A DNA stretch of 5,630 bases from NCBI GenBank assembly GCA_023131935.1, contig JAGLYY010000510.1, positions 1 to 5,630 on the forward strand. The letters run 5' to 3'. The notes under the pieces are model-generated. The model worked only from the letters and a program-made list of their open reading frames with translations. It made no database searches and was not told the DNA's origin. This document shows, piece by piece, positions 5,583 to 5,630 of the stretch. The position numbers and the translations under genes were made by a program. Source of the DNA: Spirochaetales bacterium. GTDB taxonomy: Bacteria > Spirochaetota > Spirochaetia > JAGLYY01. Position 1 is the first letter of the stretch, and the number at the start of each line of letters is the position of its first letter.

Positions 5583-5630
5583 TAGGCTATTAGACTGTAG
5601 GCTGTTAGGCTATTAGGTAGGATAGGCTAT
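5583..5630. repeat. Second copy of the TAGGCTAT-type repeat, cut by the window edge
   Basis: From 5583 the sequence is a tandem of TAGGCTAT, TAGACTG, TAGGCTGT, TAGGCTAT, TAGGTAGGA, TAGGCTAT. Positions 5584-5620 match the left arm of the first element (1294-1330) at 33 of 37 bases. Positions 5606-5628 are an exact 23-base match to the complement of 1365-1387 in its right arm. The copy starts 3 nt after the stop codon of the preceding gene and runs off the window, so its palindromic core, if present, is not visible. Confidence 0.8.

Overview
This is an ordinary-looking chromosomal segment of a Gram-negative-type bacterium with balanced base composition. It carries six protein genes: five read rightward and one, between the second and the fourth, reads leftward. 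A spirochaete (Spirochaetota) is my best guess. The reasons are a lamin-tail-domain lipoprotein with a loose lipobox, a stand-alone Crp-like regulator, and small orphan genes around housekeeping genes. No gene here is diagnostic of a phylum, so this placement is inference at about even odds.

Layout. Positions 1-149 are non-coding and start with a short tandem repeat (CTTTGCGC twice). Next comes a two-gene unit: an unrecognised 269-residue, charged, helical cytoplasmic protein (150-959), then a thioredoxin (962-1285) only 2 nt downstream. The thioredoxin gene converges on a minus-strand gene (1429-2463) for a predicted outer-surface or periplasmic lipoprotein with a lamin-tail domain. The gap between them is filled by an unusual repeat element built from TAGGCTAT/TAGGCTGT units around a 24-bp perfect palindrome. 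A 122-bp divergent gap separates the lipoprotein gene from a Crp/Fnr-type cyclic-nucleotide-binding regulator (2586-3212). After an 80-bp gap with a plausible promoter and an inverted repeat comes a complete glmS (3293-5116), glucosamine-6-phosphate synthase. It overlaps a small unrecognised gene for a predicted exported protein (about 5109-5579). The window ends inside a second copy of the TAGGCTAT repeat (5583-5630).

How the genes fit together. The thioredoxin and its upstream partner are probably co-transcribed and may be translationally coupled. GlmS feeds UDP-GlcNAc synthesis for peptidoglycan and envelope glycans, and the overlapping exported protein is probably made from the same transcript. 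The regulator may control a neighbour, but nothing in the sequence proves it. I see no phage, CRISPR, transposase, toxin-antitoxin or defence genes. The most unusual material is the repeat family, whose copies sit against stop codons, together with the two orphan genes attached to trx and glmS.
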